A DNA stretch of 64,000 nucleotides. Source: Copromyces sp. CBS 386.78 (lineage: Eukaryota > Ascomycota > Sordariomycetes > Sordariales > Sordariaceae). Positions 1 to 11,738 of the stretch are shown one piece after another. The translations under genes and the position numbers were made by a program. Below the pieces are notes generated by a model that worked only from the letters and a program-made list of their open reading frames with translations, did not search any database and was not told the DNA's origin. Location of the stretch: contig MU839105.1 in the NCBI GenBank assembly GCA_030685235.1, forward strand, positions 124,001 through 188,000. Reading direction: 5' to 3'. The first letter of the stretch is position 1; the number at the start of each line of letters is the position of its first letter.

Positions 1-1403
1 TTCGAAACGGTCTGCATGAACAACATCAGCATCAGGGTTGCTGGGATACCTCTCTGCGTCGCTCTCGGAAGACCTCTTTTGTCACATCATCAGGGTGGCT
101 CGCGGCGTCATAGGGAAATTGCGAATTAAGCCAAAAATGACCCCAAGGTCTATACCCCCATCAACCACCATTTCTTGGGTTTATCTGAGGTGCTGGAATC
201 AATCAAAGCAAGCTGTGATGAACAATTCCGTGCTCCAAACAGGGAAGACCAGATTGTGACATTTGCTCCGGTGACTCGGGATCTGGTGCGAAGTGATGGC
301 ATGGCTTGACTACGCGTCAACGCGGTTTGGACGGGCGACTCGTGGCAGCAGAAGCGGATGGCATGGAGAGACAAGTTGTTTGACAACTTCCACTGTCACG
401 GTTTGGTTCCTCTTCGGCTGGTTTTGGGTTGTGGCAAGCTATCCGCATGTGAAGCAGTATGTTGACGTTCTGACATCCACGTAAACATAGGTTGGAGAAT
501 ACGATATGAGATGTGACTTAGTAGCACTTTAGCATTGGTATCCCATGTCCGTTGCTTAAGGGGGAATCATGGCTTGAAACGGCAGTCGTGCTCTACAAAA
601 ACATCAAGAACTGGCGGCCTTTGACAACTTCGGTGAGACTGGTGAAGGTGGCTCGGCAGTGTCAGCAATCCAATCTGTACAACACTCTACCCTGTGAGTT
701 GATCTTGAAGATGACCTCACTGTTGATGACCCCTGCCAAGACAACATTGAAAGGGTGAGTTACACTCGGTAGGTTCAGACCAGGAATGTCCAAAGTTGAG
801 GATGACTCAGGATATCTCAACCATGAAATATAGACCAATGTATAACGATGAACTCAATGTATCCGCCCGTTTGACAAAACATGCAAGATCTCCTATGTAA
901 ACAACTTGGACACAATGTCGTTGAAGATGAATGTGGACCGTTTTCATCAAGGCCCTTAGTATGCGCATATGGGGCTCCACAATCTGGTCGGTTCGAAATT
1001 GGCCTAACAAGATGGTTAGGGTTACCGAGGGATATTGGCCAAAGGAGGCTTTTGAGCAAGCTGGGCAGTGGCTGCCGTGCCCGGTTGAGCGATCACACAC
1101 CGGGGGGGCGTGCACGCACTTTTGGTGAATTTTGGATCCCGAACTTTTTCTCTCCCACCACGCCTGCGACCCCTTCACAACCCCGCATATCATATCTTAG
1201 CGGTATTTTCCCAACAATGTGAGTACGACGAGGAGATGCGCACTCGTGGTACCCGCGCTTTGCTCGGGGCCGTCGCCCAGCCACGATATTGCCGTTTTTG
1301 CAGCTCTGAACGAGCGCAAAGGGGACGCATTTGAGCCATGTTGTGTGTGCGGTTGTGTGCGGGGCTAGAGAGCTGACCAGTCAATCCGCCACTAGCTATC
1401 AAA
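1..1403. other. Intergenic, no supported gene
   Basis: Both strands carry only short, unrelated open frames with no recognisable domain and no continuity across splice sites. The last roughly 200 bases before the NAC-alpha start are probably its promoter and 5' leader. Nothing else can be supported. Confidence 0.5.
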
Positions 1404-2227
1404 ATGGCCGATCCCAGAGTTGAGGAGCTCCCCGAGGAGGAGGTTAAGAAGACCCAGGTCGAGGATCTCGACAACTCCAGCGATGACGAGTCCGATATCG
1501 AGGCTGGCGACTCCAGCCTTCCCGCTGGCTCCCAGGCCGTGATCCACTCCCGCAACGAGAAGAAGGCTCGCCAGGCCATCGCAAAGCTGCACCTCCAGCC
1601 CGTCCCTGGCATCACCCGCGTCACTCTCCGCCGCCCCAAGAACGTGAGTTGGGAACATTGGAAAAGCGACTGCTGTCGGACCACTGCTGCCGTCGTGGGC
1701 AGCCCCGCGATTGGACAGCTATGTTTCGAGGCGGAAGCTTGGAGCTCCCTTTTTGGTGGGGAACTACCATAGCTAACAAAGACGACCAGATCCTCTTCGT
1801 CATCAACAACCCCGAGGTCTACAAGTCCCCCAACAGCAACACCTACATGTGAGCTTGCCCGTCAACTTCCGTTGCGGAGCTTCCCCGGTTACCTCGCTCC
1901 TCAAATACTAACTCTCTGGATAGCGTCTTCGGTGAGGCCAAGATTGAGGACCTTAACGCCTCCGCCCAGGCCGCCGCTGCCCAGCAGCTCGCCAGCCAGT
2001 CCGCTGAGCACGACCACGCCGGCCACAGCCACGAGCACGAGGAGGAGGGCAAGGCCAAGGAGGAGGAAGAGGAGGATGATGGTGAGGAGGTCGACGCCGA
2101 GGGTATCGAGGACAAGGACATCGAGCTTGTCATGACCCAGGCCAGCGTATCCCGCAAGAAGGCCATCAAGGCTCTCAAAGAGAACGACAACGATATCGTT
2201 AACTCCATCATGGCGTTGAGCATCTAA
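1404..2227 (+). CDS. egd2: Nascent polypeptide-associated complex subunit alpha
   Basis: Three exons: 1404-1643, 1790-1848 and 1924-2227, giving 200 aa, the usual fungal length. It is the alpha subunit of NAC, the heterodimer that sits at the ribosomal exit tunnel and shields nascent chains from mistargeting. Visible: an acidic N-terminus (residues 1-40), the NAC domain beginning around [19 protein letters not shown] and continuing over the first junction into [14 protein letters not shown] and [11 protein letters not shown], an alanine/histidine/glutamate-rich linker, and a C-terminal UBA domain (about 161-200) with [20 protein letters not shown]. Intron 1 (146 nt) starts GTGAGT and has a GCTAAC branch site; intron 2 (75 nt) starts GTGAGC and splits an Ile codon. 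The ATG in the context CAAAATGGCC is the first that yields the conserved N-terminus. Family assignment is firm; the symbol follows yeast usage. Confidence 0.96.
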
Positions 2228-2951
2228 GTTGTCGTTAGGAGCCGTTGAATGACCTCAAAATATACCGCTTGACCCACCAACCCTGTCATCACAAGGCTCC
2301 CGATCTGTCTTCTTGCCATTGATCGCCGTGATTCTCATCCTTGACAGCTTAACGAACCATCGAGTTCACTGTGTCCATAACATTAGATCAGCTTCTGTAC
2401 CTCTCTGACGGCGGTGAATGTGAAAGGTGTCATGGCCCATATAGTGGTTATTTGAAATTCCACGAGAAATTAGGAGGAGCTTCATTTCCTACGTGTAGGT
2501 GTCCTCTTGATGAGTTGTTGTGGAGTTTGATCCATTTTGGCCAAGAAATTGTTCCATGAAGAACATTGTAAAGAGTTCCGGATGTGATGTGCTTTGACTT
2601 TGAGTCCTTCCGGTACCTCCCGTCTAGATCGACAAACTTTATAGAACGCATGGAAATAAGATGACCCAAGCGCAACGGCCATTTGTTCGTAGAAAGATTG
2701 AAATTGGCTACCGCTGATCAGCTATGACTTCCATTTTCTTAAAAATGGTCAGGATGATCGCATTGCCTCAGAACCTAAAAACCTAAAGAACATCTCGCCG
2801 TGACCCGATCGTCCCGCTGGTGGAGTCACGTGACGGGTTCGCGATCGCCCGGCGGGCGGCTCCCAGGCCTGCTTCAACTTTGCCGAGTGCAAGCAACGAC
2901 ACTGGCAGCGATTGACCTCCACCCCCTGACCACCTCAGAACCACCGCAAAA
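2228..2951. other. Intergenic between NAC-alpha and ATP synthase d
   Basis: This 0.7-kb stretch holds the NAC-alpha 3' UTR and the promoter and leader of the next gene. A GC-rich patch (about 2815-2870) precedes the start. No open frame here looks coding. Confidence 0.5.
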
Positions 2952-3802
2952 ATGGCCGCAGTAAGTGCAATCCGTTAGTGGGGAGACTCTGGCCGTGCGA
3001 CCGTTTGCCATTCATTGGGTGGCTCAATTTCGTGGCCGTCAATTGCGCCGTCGAAGCTCTGTCGCCTTGGGCCGTCATGATGCTGCAAAGAACTCTGAGC
3101 TAATTTTGTCTGTCCTCGAAAAACAGCGGAACGCAGCTCTCAAGGTCGATTGGGCCAAGATCACCACCTCCCTCGGCCTCCGTGGCCAGACCGCGGCCAG
3201 CCTCCAGGCTTTCAAGAAGCGCAACGACGACGCCCGCCGCAAGCTCCAGCAGCTTTCCGAGCTCCCCACCACCGTCGACTTCGCCGCCTACCGCAGCATC
3301 CTCAAGAACCAGGCCATCGTCAACGAGATCGAGAAGCGCTTCACCTCTTTCAAGCCCGCCACCTATGACGTGAGCCGCCAGCTCAAGGCCATCGAGGCCT
3401 TCGAGGTCGAGGCCATCAAGAACGCCGAGGCCACCAAGACCAAGGTCGACCTTGAGCTCAAGGATCTCGAGAAGACCCTCAAGAACATCGAGGAGGCCCG
3501 TCCCTTCGACGAGCTTACTGTGGTATGTTCTGGGCGTCTAGATGATGGACGAGGACAACAACGGCGCATGGAGTGCTGGGACTGGGCCATGATGCTGATC
3601 ATCGAATTTGCGAACTACAGGACGAGGTTGCCGCCGCCGAGCCTTCCATCGACGAGAAGACCTCCAAGCTCGTTTCCAAGGGCCGCTGGTCCGTTCCTGG
3701 CTACAAGGTATGTTTATGTCCCAGAAATCGGGAGTTGGTGGTGGATGATGCACATATTGACCACGACAACAGGAGCGTTTCGGCGATCTCTCCGTGCTAT
3801 AA
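2952..3802 (+). CDS. atp7: Mitochondrial ATP synthase subunit d (peripheral stalk)
   Basis: Four exons: 2952-2960, 3127-3522, 3621-3707 and 3773-3802, giving 173 aa. The first exon codes only Met-Ala-Ala, so the start is set by the ATG just before a GTAAGT donor, and the family continues as [12 protein letters not shown] straight after the 166-nt intron. Subunit d is part of the peripheral stalk that holds F1 still against the rotating c-ring, on the matrix face of the inner membrane. Seen: [19 protein letters not shown], a long charged coiled-coil stretch (about 90-135) with [20 protein letters not shown], and the conserved C-terminal [15 protein letters not shown]. The last exon codes nine residues and the stop. 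Phases are all zero. A micro-exon start of this kind is easily missed by gene finders. Confidence 0.96.
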
Positions 3803-4048
3803 ATGGCGACCCCTCAGTCAACGCTTCCTTTTGTTCATGTACTCTAGCATTGTAGATAGCAGGAATGCGCCAAGGAACCACGGATTTAATCGCATCCTCT
3901 ATCTCTCACAACTGATCTGTGATAGCCGTTACAACACCTGACGAACCTTTCTATCTCACTCACATCCCTTAACGCAGATAGCTCACTCACTTACATCCCG
4001 GCCGGCCCCAAGGACACCTCATCTCCCTTCCCCTTTTCCTCTTGTCTA

Positions 4049-5150
4049 TCAACCAAGCAACCACCCAAGCCCCCTAACCATCTCCTCCTCCGCCCCCAAC
4101 GCCCTCTCCAACCCCGGCGCCTTCAACCAAAACGTATGCGGCCACCCTCTCACAACATCGACCTTAACCTCGACCCCGACCTCCTCCAGCGCCTTCGCAT
4201 AGCACAGCCCATCCGAGTACAAACTATCGTTCGTGCACAGCTGGATCCACGTTCTCGGCAGCGTTTTCAGTATTGTCTCGTCTGCCTCAAGCGGCATCCT
4301 CTCCAGCCCGTCCCGCGGCACACCGCGCTTCATCTGGCCCAACAGCGAGTTCCAGAAGGAAGGATCCCAGGCGCTGGTATGCAGGAGGCGGAAGCGTAGT
4401 GGGACGTAAGGGTCCAGACCGCTGAAGGCGTCGCTGGTTACGGGACAGCGGAGGAGGACGCCGTGGATTCTGCCAAGGGCACAGGGGTGTTGGGAGAGGA
4501 GGCCGACGAGTTGACCGCCGGAGGAACTTCCTGCTATGATGAGTTTGTGGTTGTTGCCGTCGGGTCTGTGTTGGTTGAGGATGTAGTTGAGAACGGATAG
4601 ACAGTCGGATAAGCTGTCTTGGGCTGAGTACGTGGGCATGAGACGGTAGGTGAGTGAGTAGACTTCTTTGATCAGGGGAGGAGGTTTGGTGTCGTTGACG
4701 TTTTTAGTTGTGGGGACTGATGTCGCCTTCAGAATCCGAAGGCAAGAGAGTTCTTCGCCTACGTACAGTCCGCCGCCGTGGATGTAGAGGACTGACATCC
4801 GGTTGCTCCTCGGCTTGAGAGCCCGCTGCGGCGCTGTCACCCGCCGAGGAAGTAGCAGCATGTTGGTAGCGTATCACCGGGATTTGGTAACAGTTTGCTT
4901 CATCAACGGACGGTGAGGCGATCGCCGATGGGACGGTGAACTCTGTCTTGGCCACGTTTAAGGAGAGATGGTGATCTCGAGCTCCGGGGGCCAGCATCTT
5001 GGCGTTCAGTGAACGGCATTCTGCTGCATACGCGACCTGGTGCTCGGCTATGGGAAGCTCTTGGTGGGGTTTGTTGAGGCCGGATTCTTCTTCGAAGGCG
5101 AGCCATGCTGGGTCTAAAGGGGGAGCGGTCTGGAGGAACAGGGATTCCAT
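4049..5150 (-). CDS. Alpha/beta hydrolase (HGGG, hormone-sensitive-lipase-like family)
   Basis: Two exons read from the right: 5150-4841 and 4791-4049, giving 350 aa. The fold is a serine esterase/lipase of the HSL-like group: oxyanion-hole motif HGGG (about 108-111), nucleophile elbow GSSSGG with Ser193, a likely acid Asp292 (LCTNDSL) and His322 (GWPHTFW). The substrate cannot be told from sequence. N-terminal half has the usual EFTVPSA-like and IPVIRY strands of the family. The two halves lie in different frames; a 49-nt intron (GTGACA donor, GTCAG acceptor) joins them as SSA-VLYIHGGG, restoring the family pattern, so I prefer splicing to a frameshift. The start is the ATG of MESLFLQ; an in-frame upstream start would add 28 basic residues that lack family character. 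It is convergent with atp7, the ends 246 bp apart. Confidence 0.82.
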
Positions 5151-6214
5151 CTTGATAGTCTGCGGTATTGTGAGTTGGAAGGTACGTGTTGTCGACCGCC
5201 TGGACGAACGGCGTGACGGTGTCTTGTATCTCACAAAAGCCGTGGGTAAAGACGAGTGAAGTTGGCTGTTCAGCTGGTAAGGCGGACACTACCTATTCTG
5301 GTGTGCTCACATGGTGCGTTATCTGGGGAATACTTTCCAACTGGAGGCCATTTTATCCGGTTTAACCGGAAGCTAGTCCTATTCGAAATAGGCAAGTTGC
5401 TGTGAATACTGATTCTGTATCTGTACGGCGTGAGTGTTCATCAACCCGATCTTGTGTGATACTGAGACTACTGATGAGATGCTTCCTTTATTCGACATCT
5501 GAAGTTCAGTCAAGAGCTCCTTGGAAAATTCAGAGGTTTTGTGATAAGGCCAGACATCGCCTCACACTTTGTGAGTGTCTTCCTTTGTCTACAATTGCCC
5601 AAGCAGAGTATCATGCGAAGCTGGCTTCGCCACATCACTCTAGAACTCCTCGTTGGCGGGATATGGCGGCGTATTCAGTCACCTCTCTCATTTTGCCCCC
5701 AGGGACAGGCCTGGACTATTGTGATACCATAGTTAGTGTTTCGTTCCTCATCATTGTTCCATTGCTGGTGTATTTCACACCATGTTGTGGCCTTACGACA
5801 TTTACAGCGTGTCACGACGGAACGCCTTGATGGATGACCTTTATACGACAGCTATCTGCGCCTACCATCACCTTGAACATGAACATGCTTGGATTAAGGC
5901 ACCCGTACTCGTGCCATGTCTGCATAACTTTTTCTCTCCCGTTTGAAGTCCTCCTGACACTATACGTTTTGTCAAGCAACCTCATCACCACCACCACCTT
6001 GTGAAATCCAACGTTGTTCATCTCTCAACATCAAACCGTATAACACTTCCATGAGAAGACTCGCTTGTTTTCGGTTCTCTGGTGATCTCACGCAAACCTC
6101 ACTCCATGTAAAAATTTGCTCGCGGAACAACATGTTTCCTTTAGCGGTTTGCAGCGGGAAGTGGAACTTTGTCGTCGAGCTTCATATTCCAAACTCCCAT
6201 CTTACCACGTTCAA

Positions 6215-6238
6215 TTTTTTTTTTTAATTTTTTTTTTT
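6215..6238. repeat. Poly-T tract, interrupted by AA
   Basis: Eleven T, two A, then eleven T, directly readable. No target-site duplication or element body was found beside it. Confidence 0.9.
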
Positions 6239-8538
6239 GCAGAAGAAGCAAACTAAACTAACCGGTCCCAGCCGTTCCTGCCATCGTTCCTGCCACCCAC
6301 CGCACCTGCCGTCGTCGCCCAGCCGGCACGCTCCTTCCCCACGGCAGACATCGGATGACATGACACCCGCCTCCCGCCGCGTACCTTCCCAGACTGGCCA
6401 AGCAACAGGCACCAGTGGCAGGCACCATACAAGGTTCGTTGACTAGCTTTTCTACTACAACGGGGAGCTCTGTGGTCTGATGGCGCAGTGGTTATCGTTG
6501 ATGAATAACTTAGCGTGGCGGTTTTCGCAAAGTCGCAGCTGGCGGATTGTCGTTCGTTCTACAAGCGTACCTGGGTGACTTAGCTTTTTGCTTTCTTTAT
6601 TCGATCGAGAATATAATGGAGATATCGGAATTCAGAGTCTTGCTTTTTTCTTTTCCATTGTGGAGTTTTAAACGAGAGTTTTGTTTGCGACATTGGAAAT
6701 GGAATGGGTGATGCGATGTTGATGTTTGCAACACCGTTACAGGCGACTGTAATTATTCTACTGTGTATGCCTGGTCCATTCTCTCCGTACCCTCGAGACC
6801 TTGAGAATGTTGAAGTTTTGTAAAATACCCTACTACCGCCGACAAATCTACAGCCTGCAAACGCCGCATTCGGGAGCGAAGAATAAGTATTCTAATCCTT
6901 TTGAAGCGTTTTCATCTTCGGTGACCACTCTGTAGATGCTCCGCGCTGCGCTCAACAGTCCCCATTACAGAAAAACTTCTATGTAATTACTGATCTCCAA
7001 ATATAATGCTCTTCAATGCTTTTAAGGCGACTAATGCTTTCAAAAATCTCCATGGCTCTCCATAGCGCTCCATTGCTCTCCAGTGTTCTTTCCAAGGATT
7101 CCAAGACACTCTGATACTCTCTTCTAGAATACTCTCCGAATTCCAGTCTATGCCCTAACCTTGGTTGCTATTAAGTCCGTAGCATACCATGTCGCAGACG
7201 GGGGTTCGTATACCGAACAACAGTCCATAAGTAGAAATAGACCACCGTCGAGTAGTAGGTAGGAGCATGCAACGTAACAAAGTCACCAACTCAGATGCCG
7301 TCCCGTTTTCAAGCTTATAACGATCTTGATAAGTACTATATCCGACGGTACAATTTAGTTTTCTGCCGAGAACGAGCCTGCTCATTCCCGTTGAATGTAA
7401 CCTTACCAATGTTCGGCCACTACACTCACATGCATCTGGACTGCGCCTTGAAACAACGACAACCTTGATCTTGCTTTCAGTCAGGAACCGACATCGTTCT
7501 TGTCAACGGTCCGGTAGTGACGAACCGGATTTTCTTTCCGTTTGAGCGTGGGGGTTTGATGATGTTTTGTATTGGACAAAGATGAAGACTTATGCCTCGT
7601 GGCGAAGCTTGGTATACGGGTATAAAATGGTTTCTGTAGCTCTTGTATGTTGTCACTGACTGGGCCAGAGGTTTTGGTTTAAGGTAGGTGGCTTCATGCT
7701 GGTTGTGACCTGAAATGAAACATGGACATCATGTTATTATATGCTTCAGTTTTATGGTTGGTTTCTTGGCGATTTTCTGTTATGATAGTACGACTGTTAA
7801 TGTTTGAACTCCGAATTCCTTGCCTTGGCCATCTCACATCAGATAGACGAGAACGAGATCAAAACGGGGTTTTTGTCCGGAACTTTCCATACCGTAGTTG
7901 GAACTAAGGGACTTACAGACAGGGGTTCCAGCGCCTTCATTAGCCCTGAGTTGGCGAGATTGACATATAAGACAACACTTGAATGATATCACAATAGACG
8001 ACGATTGGGCACAATTAAGGTTGTTGAAATGTGGTTGACACAATGATGGTTCAATTTCCTCATCACTATGCCCCATCACACGACATGTATGATAATGTCC
8101 TTGGATGGATCCCACCCGTTGCTTCCTTCCCTCTGTGGGTATTTCCCAGCTCCAAGTCCCAAGTCCCAACCCCGGACCTTCTGTTCCGAAAACTTGACCG
8201 GCGTACCGGAGAGAATCGAACGGAATCGAGAAGATGCGAAAAATTTGAAGACAGATCCCTATACCCCAACGCCCGATGCCACTTCCAATTTGGGAATGTG
8301 TATGACAAAAATGCTTGCTTGCTACTCCTTGATGAATGCAAATTTGGTGGTAAGACAGTTGGTAAAAAAAAATGGTATCAAGGAGAAAAGAAAAGATGAA
8401 AGCAAATGACCCCTAAAAGCGCCGTCCCCATGCCCGTTCCTAAATATGCAGTGACCGACCGACCCTGAACCCGACCTGCGACCGGACTTGAATGTGTTTA
8501 TGACAAAGGAAAGAGTGAATTGTTGTTAACGACTGAAG

Positions 8539-8602
8539 ATGTTGTTGTTGTTGTTGTTGTTCTTGTTGTAGTAGTAGTAGTAGTAGTTGTAGTTGTTGTT
8601 GT
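8539..8602. repeat. TTG/TAG trinucleotide microsatellite
   Basis: A run of TTG units passes into TAG units and back to TTG. It lies just past the 3' end of the neighbouring hypothetical gene, probably in its 3' UTR. Confidence 0.9.
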
Positions 8603-8789
8603 CGAAAAAGGTACAGGTTGAAGTAAGTGACGAAAGGGTTTTGTGTGTCAAGACAGTCCGTCCTGTAACATGTGTGGAGGGCTGGATAAGAAGTGAAGCA
8701 TGAAGTGAAGAACAGCACAAGCTTGGTGCACAAGAAAGACGAGGTGAAGTGGTGAGAGAGTGAGGAAGAGTGAGAATAAGATGTCATCT

Positions 8790-9548
8790 TCAATCCATAT
8801 CAAGATCAAAGCACTCTTCCTCATCAGCCATCGGCACATCCAACTCGAAGATGACGCCTCGCCTCTTCCAACCACCCCTCTTGATGAAATCATCAGCGGC
8901 ACCCAGACCTCGTGGCCGAGCCATTGCTGTCGAGACCTCCGTTTGGGGTTGACGCTGACGAGGCTGTGGTGCCGCTGCTAGCCCGGCACAGTAGTGCGAA
9001 TCCATCGGGTTGCTGCTGACGCTGCTGAAGCTGCTGCTAAAGCTGTCGATGCTCGGCGTGGGAGAAGAAGGTTCTGCCACGCGTGCTGCTGGAGCGGCTG
9101 GTGGTGTTGGCTTATTTTGGTTGAAGCCAAAGTCGAAACCGTCGTAGATGACAGTTGTTGGCGTGGTTGGTCGGTGGTGATGTACACGTGGCGTCGTCGT
9201 GTAGTGAGCACGCTGACTGTGATGAGGTGGCCCGGGCAGACTGCGCGCGGGCCGGACTGGTCGATGCTCAAAATCGTCCTCACTGATATTCCCCAGAGAT
9301 GGCCGATGGGTGAAGGAGAGGTCGGGAGGATGGCACCTCAGGGGGTTGAAATCGACCATCCTCCCGTTGCTGCTGGTGGTGGAGGAGCGGGAATCCATGG
9401 ATGAAGCGTCGCTTGGGTGTCTGGCGTGCTGAACATTGCTGGACGAGTGGCCGGACCTCAGGCTTTTATGGCTCCGGAAACTTCGGAGCATCTTTTGGGA
9501 TTGTGTGTGGTGGTGATGATCGCTGGTGGTTATTGGGATGCAGAGCAT
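8790..9548 (-). CDS. Hypothetical low-complexity protein
   Basis: One uninterrupted frame of 252 aa. I do not recognise it. Residues 20-190 are rich in Ser, His, Pro and Thr and look disordered, with many short Ser runs. The last 45 residues differ: a basic patch FIKRGGWKRRGVIFE followed by an acidic tail ADEEECFDLDMD, which looks like a conserved short motif rather than chance. Two starts are possible: the ATG at 9548 (MLCIPITTS) or the ATG at 9491 (MLRSFRSHKSLRS); the second gives a basic, Ser-rich start and is the one I find more natural. The frame is sustained over 750 bases in a region whose other frames are broken, which supports a real gene. No domain, signal peptide or membrane span is seen, so no function is offered. 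Confidence 0.6.
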   Translation of the reverse strand: MLCIPITTSDHHHHTQSQKMLRSFRSHKSLRSGHSSSNVQHARHPSDASSMDSRSSTTSSNGRMVDFNPLRCHPPDLSFTHRPSLGNISEDDFEHRPVRPARSLPGPPHHSQRAHYTTTPRVHHHRPTTPTTVIYDGFDFGFNQNKPTPPAAPAARVAEPSSPTPSIDSFSSSFSSVSSNPMDSHYCAGLAAAPQPRQRQPQTEVSTAMARPRGLGAADDFIKRGGWKRRGVIFELDVPMADEEECFDLDMD

Positions 9549-11250
9549 GTCCTGATGCGGACTTGGGACAAATGGCGAGAGACGAGTTCGTCGTTATTTG
9601 CAATGTCGGTAGTGGTGAAGCGACTGAGCTAGAACCCCAGCTACTGGGCGAGCCGGTTGGGAACATGGAGAGGAGGGGGAGCGAGGGAGCTTTATTTAGG
9701 TGGAAGTGTGGTGTAAGCCAGCAAGCGGGGAAATCCACCGATTTTTCAAGTGGGGACTCCAGAGAGACGTGGATGCAACAAAACTCCAGATTGCTTTCTA
9801 GTGTCGTGTACCTCCAGATAGAAAGATTGCCCTGCCAGGTCGACCAGGAACAGGGCTTTTTGGGATTTCCCTTGGGAGTGAGGGGTGCCACTGTGCCTCT
9901 CTGTAGATCCCATGACATGGCAAAGTGCTGTCTGTAGTACCTTGCATTTCCGCATGTTCCATTCAGCTGAGTTAAAGTGGTGTAGGGTACCGTGTTAACC
10001 CCAGGTTACCACTACTTTTTCCTCTTATCAAAAAAGTCCCAATCAAGCCGCGATACCCAGTTGATACCTTGCTGGCGGCTTTCGACCCACCAGGAAAAGA
10101 ATCAAAATCATGTGTTGACAGGGTACGTCATGATCGGGCATTGCACGAATGCCATCATTGATGCTGTCATAGCGTTCCCTGATCAGTGCAATTGTGCCCC
10201 CTGCTCGTTTCAAATATTCCCGTTTCTGACGCAACATGAAAAGATCAACTGCTACGCTTGCGGGCCGCTCAGTGGATGACAGGACTACCAGGAAGAATGA
10301 TGATCTGGGGAGAGATGCTACCGGAAAAGGACTATCAGTGTCGGTGATAATCGAGAATCGAGATAGTGTACACTAGAAATATTTGATGCTTCAGATGAGT
10401 TGTGCACTGTGCATGTTTGTGCTCGTCGATACCTCTAGTGAACGATGGCAACTTCACAAGGGCAGAATTGCACTTGGCAGGGCAGTAAGGTAGGTATCGG
10501 GTGTACCACTTACAAACTCCCGTATATCGGCGAAGTCGGACCTCGCGCACTCGGCATAGTCGAAGCCTCGCGACTTACAACCAAGGTCAGTGACATTAAA
10601 GAATTTTCTTTCTTCGTTTCCATCAGCAATTCCCTCTTTTTCGCTCCCTTCCAAGACTTTCTCCCTTCATAAGCCCATCATGACAAATGGAACAAATGTC
10701 CCACCAATTTCATATCCACCAAGCCACGGCCCAAGACGTCCGAAAGAACATCTCTCCGGCTTACACGGGCAGGGGGTGGCAACCTCGGATCAAAAGCTCC
10801 ATACATAACAACACCCTCGTTTTCGATCGTTCGAAGCTAGGCAGCCAATCTCCAAGCTGGAACGCATCGCCATCTGCACGAAATTCCAGGTATTGATGAT
10901 CTGGGACCCGAGTAGCAGGAGAGCGAGCAGGCATTTATTACGGCAACAAACTGTACCGGGAACGTCCAAGCTCGGCCTGCACGGCATTGCAAGGCGTGGA
11001 AAGCATGGGAATATGGGGAAAGCAAAAACTCGAATCTCTTGGCCAGGTCATGTTGCAGCTCCTGATTGGTCCGATAGCAAATTGGACAAGATTCAAGCCA
11101 AGCCTTTTCCCAAGGACACAGGCAAGACACACAGGTACGCTACAAACCGACTTGCAAGGCAGCAAGGCTGTGATTACTGTGATTCCGAGCAGCTTCGGAG
11201 TGGGTGTTGTTGCACGCCATCATCCACACCCGGTGGGTTGTGGTCACTGG

Positions 11251-11268
11251 TGTGTGTGTGTGTGTGTG
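11251..11268. repeat. (TG)n microsatellite
   Basis: Nine TG units in a row, directly visible. Confidence 0.9.
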
Positions 11269-11631
11269 ATGAGAATTGAGGACCTGATGACTTGAGAAAA
11301 ATGTGCACTAACCTTTTTGGACTTATAGGTAGCCTAATGAGTGAATGTTTAGCGAACGCCTTCGAAGCTCGATCTGTGTGAGGATTGGCTATGGCGTCTT
11401 CACCATTTCCTATCTCGGACTATAAGACGGCGAACCCTCAAGATGCCGTCCCGGATGTACAAAGGTCCGGGGGGATCCAGGTGCGTGTCGTACAGTCAAA
11501 CGGTCGTTCGCGATCGCAAAAAAAAAGCCCCCAGAGATGCAAACCAATCAAACATCCCCCTATCTTCCCGATCCCGAAACATGGTCAACATGGGTTGTGC
11601 TCAAATCCCAAGGGCCTCTATCAGCCAGAAG

Positions 11632-11658
11632 TTTTTTTTTTTTTTTTTTTTTTTTTTT
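11632..11658. repeat. Poly-T tract (27 T)
   Basis: Uninterrupted run of T on the given strand. It could be the remnant of an A-tail on the other strand, but no flanking duplication was found. Confidence 0.9.
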
Positions 11659-11738
11659 CCCCTCTCATGTGTCTTGCAGGAGAGGAAACCGGACAGAAAG
11701 TCTCGCTAGACTAAATATCTGATCGGGTTAGCACGATC

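Larger units (their letters stand above)
5151..8789. other. Long gene-poor stretch
   Basis: About 3.6 kb with no open frame that looks coding on either strand. It contains an interrupted poly-T tract (6215-6238), runs of degenerate CTCCATnGCTCTC-like motifs around 7050-7090, and TTG/TAG trinucleotide repeats near its right end. Part of the left end is the promoter of the hydrolase. Confidence 0.5.
9549..11738. other. Intergenic, no supported gene
   Basis: Holds the promoter side of the hypothetical gene on the left, a (GT)n repeat (11251-11268) and a 27-base poly-T tract (11632-11658). Open frames are short and without recognisable features. Confidence 0.5.

Noticed and set aside
4704..4861. 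Frameshift in the alpha/beta hydrolase
   Set aside because: A 49-nt intron with correct phase rebuilds the conserved VLYIHGGG strand, so a break is not needed.
6478..6500. tRNA-like A-box stretch (TCTGATGGCGCAGTGGTTATCG)
   Set aside because: It resembles the D-arm of a tRNA, but no matching acceptor strand, anticodon arm or proper B-box follows at the right distance. At most an orphan tRNA half.
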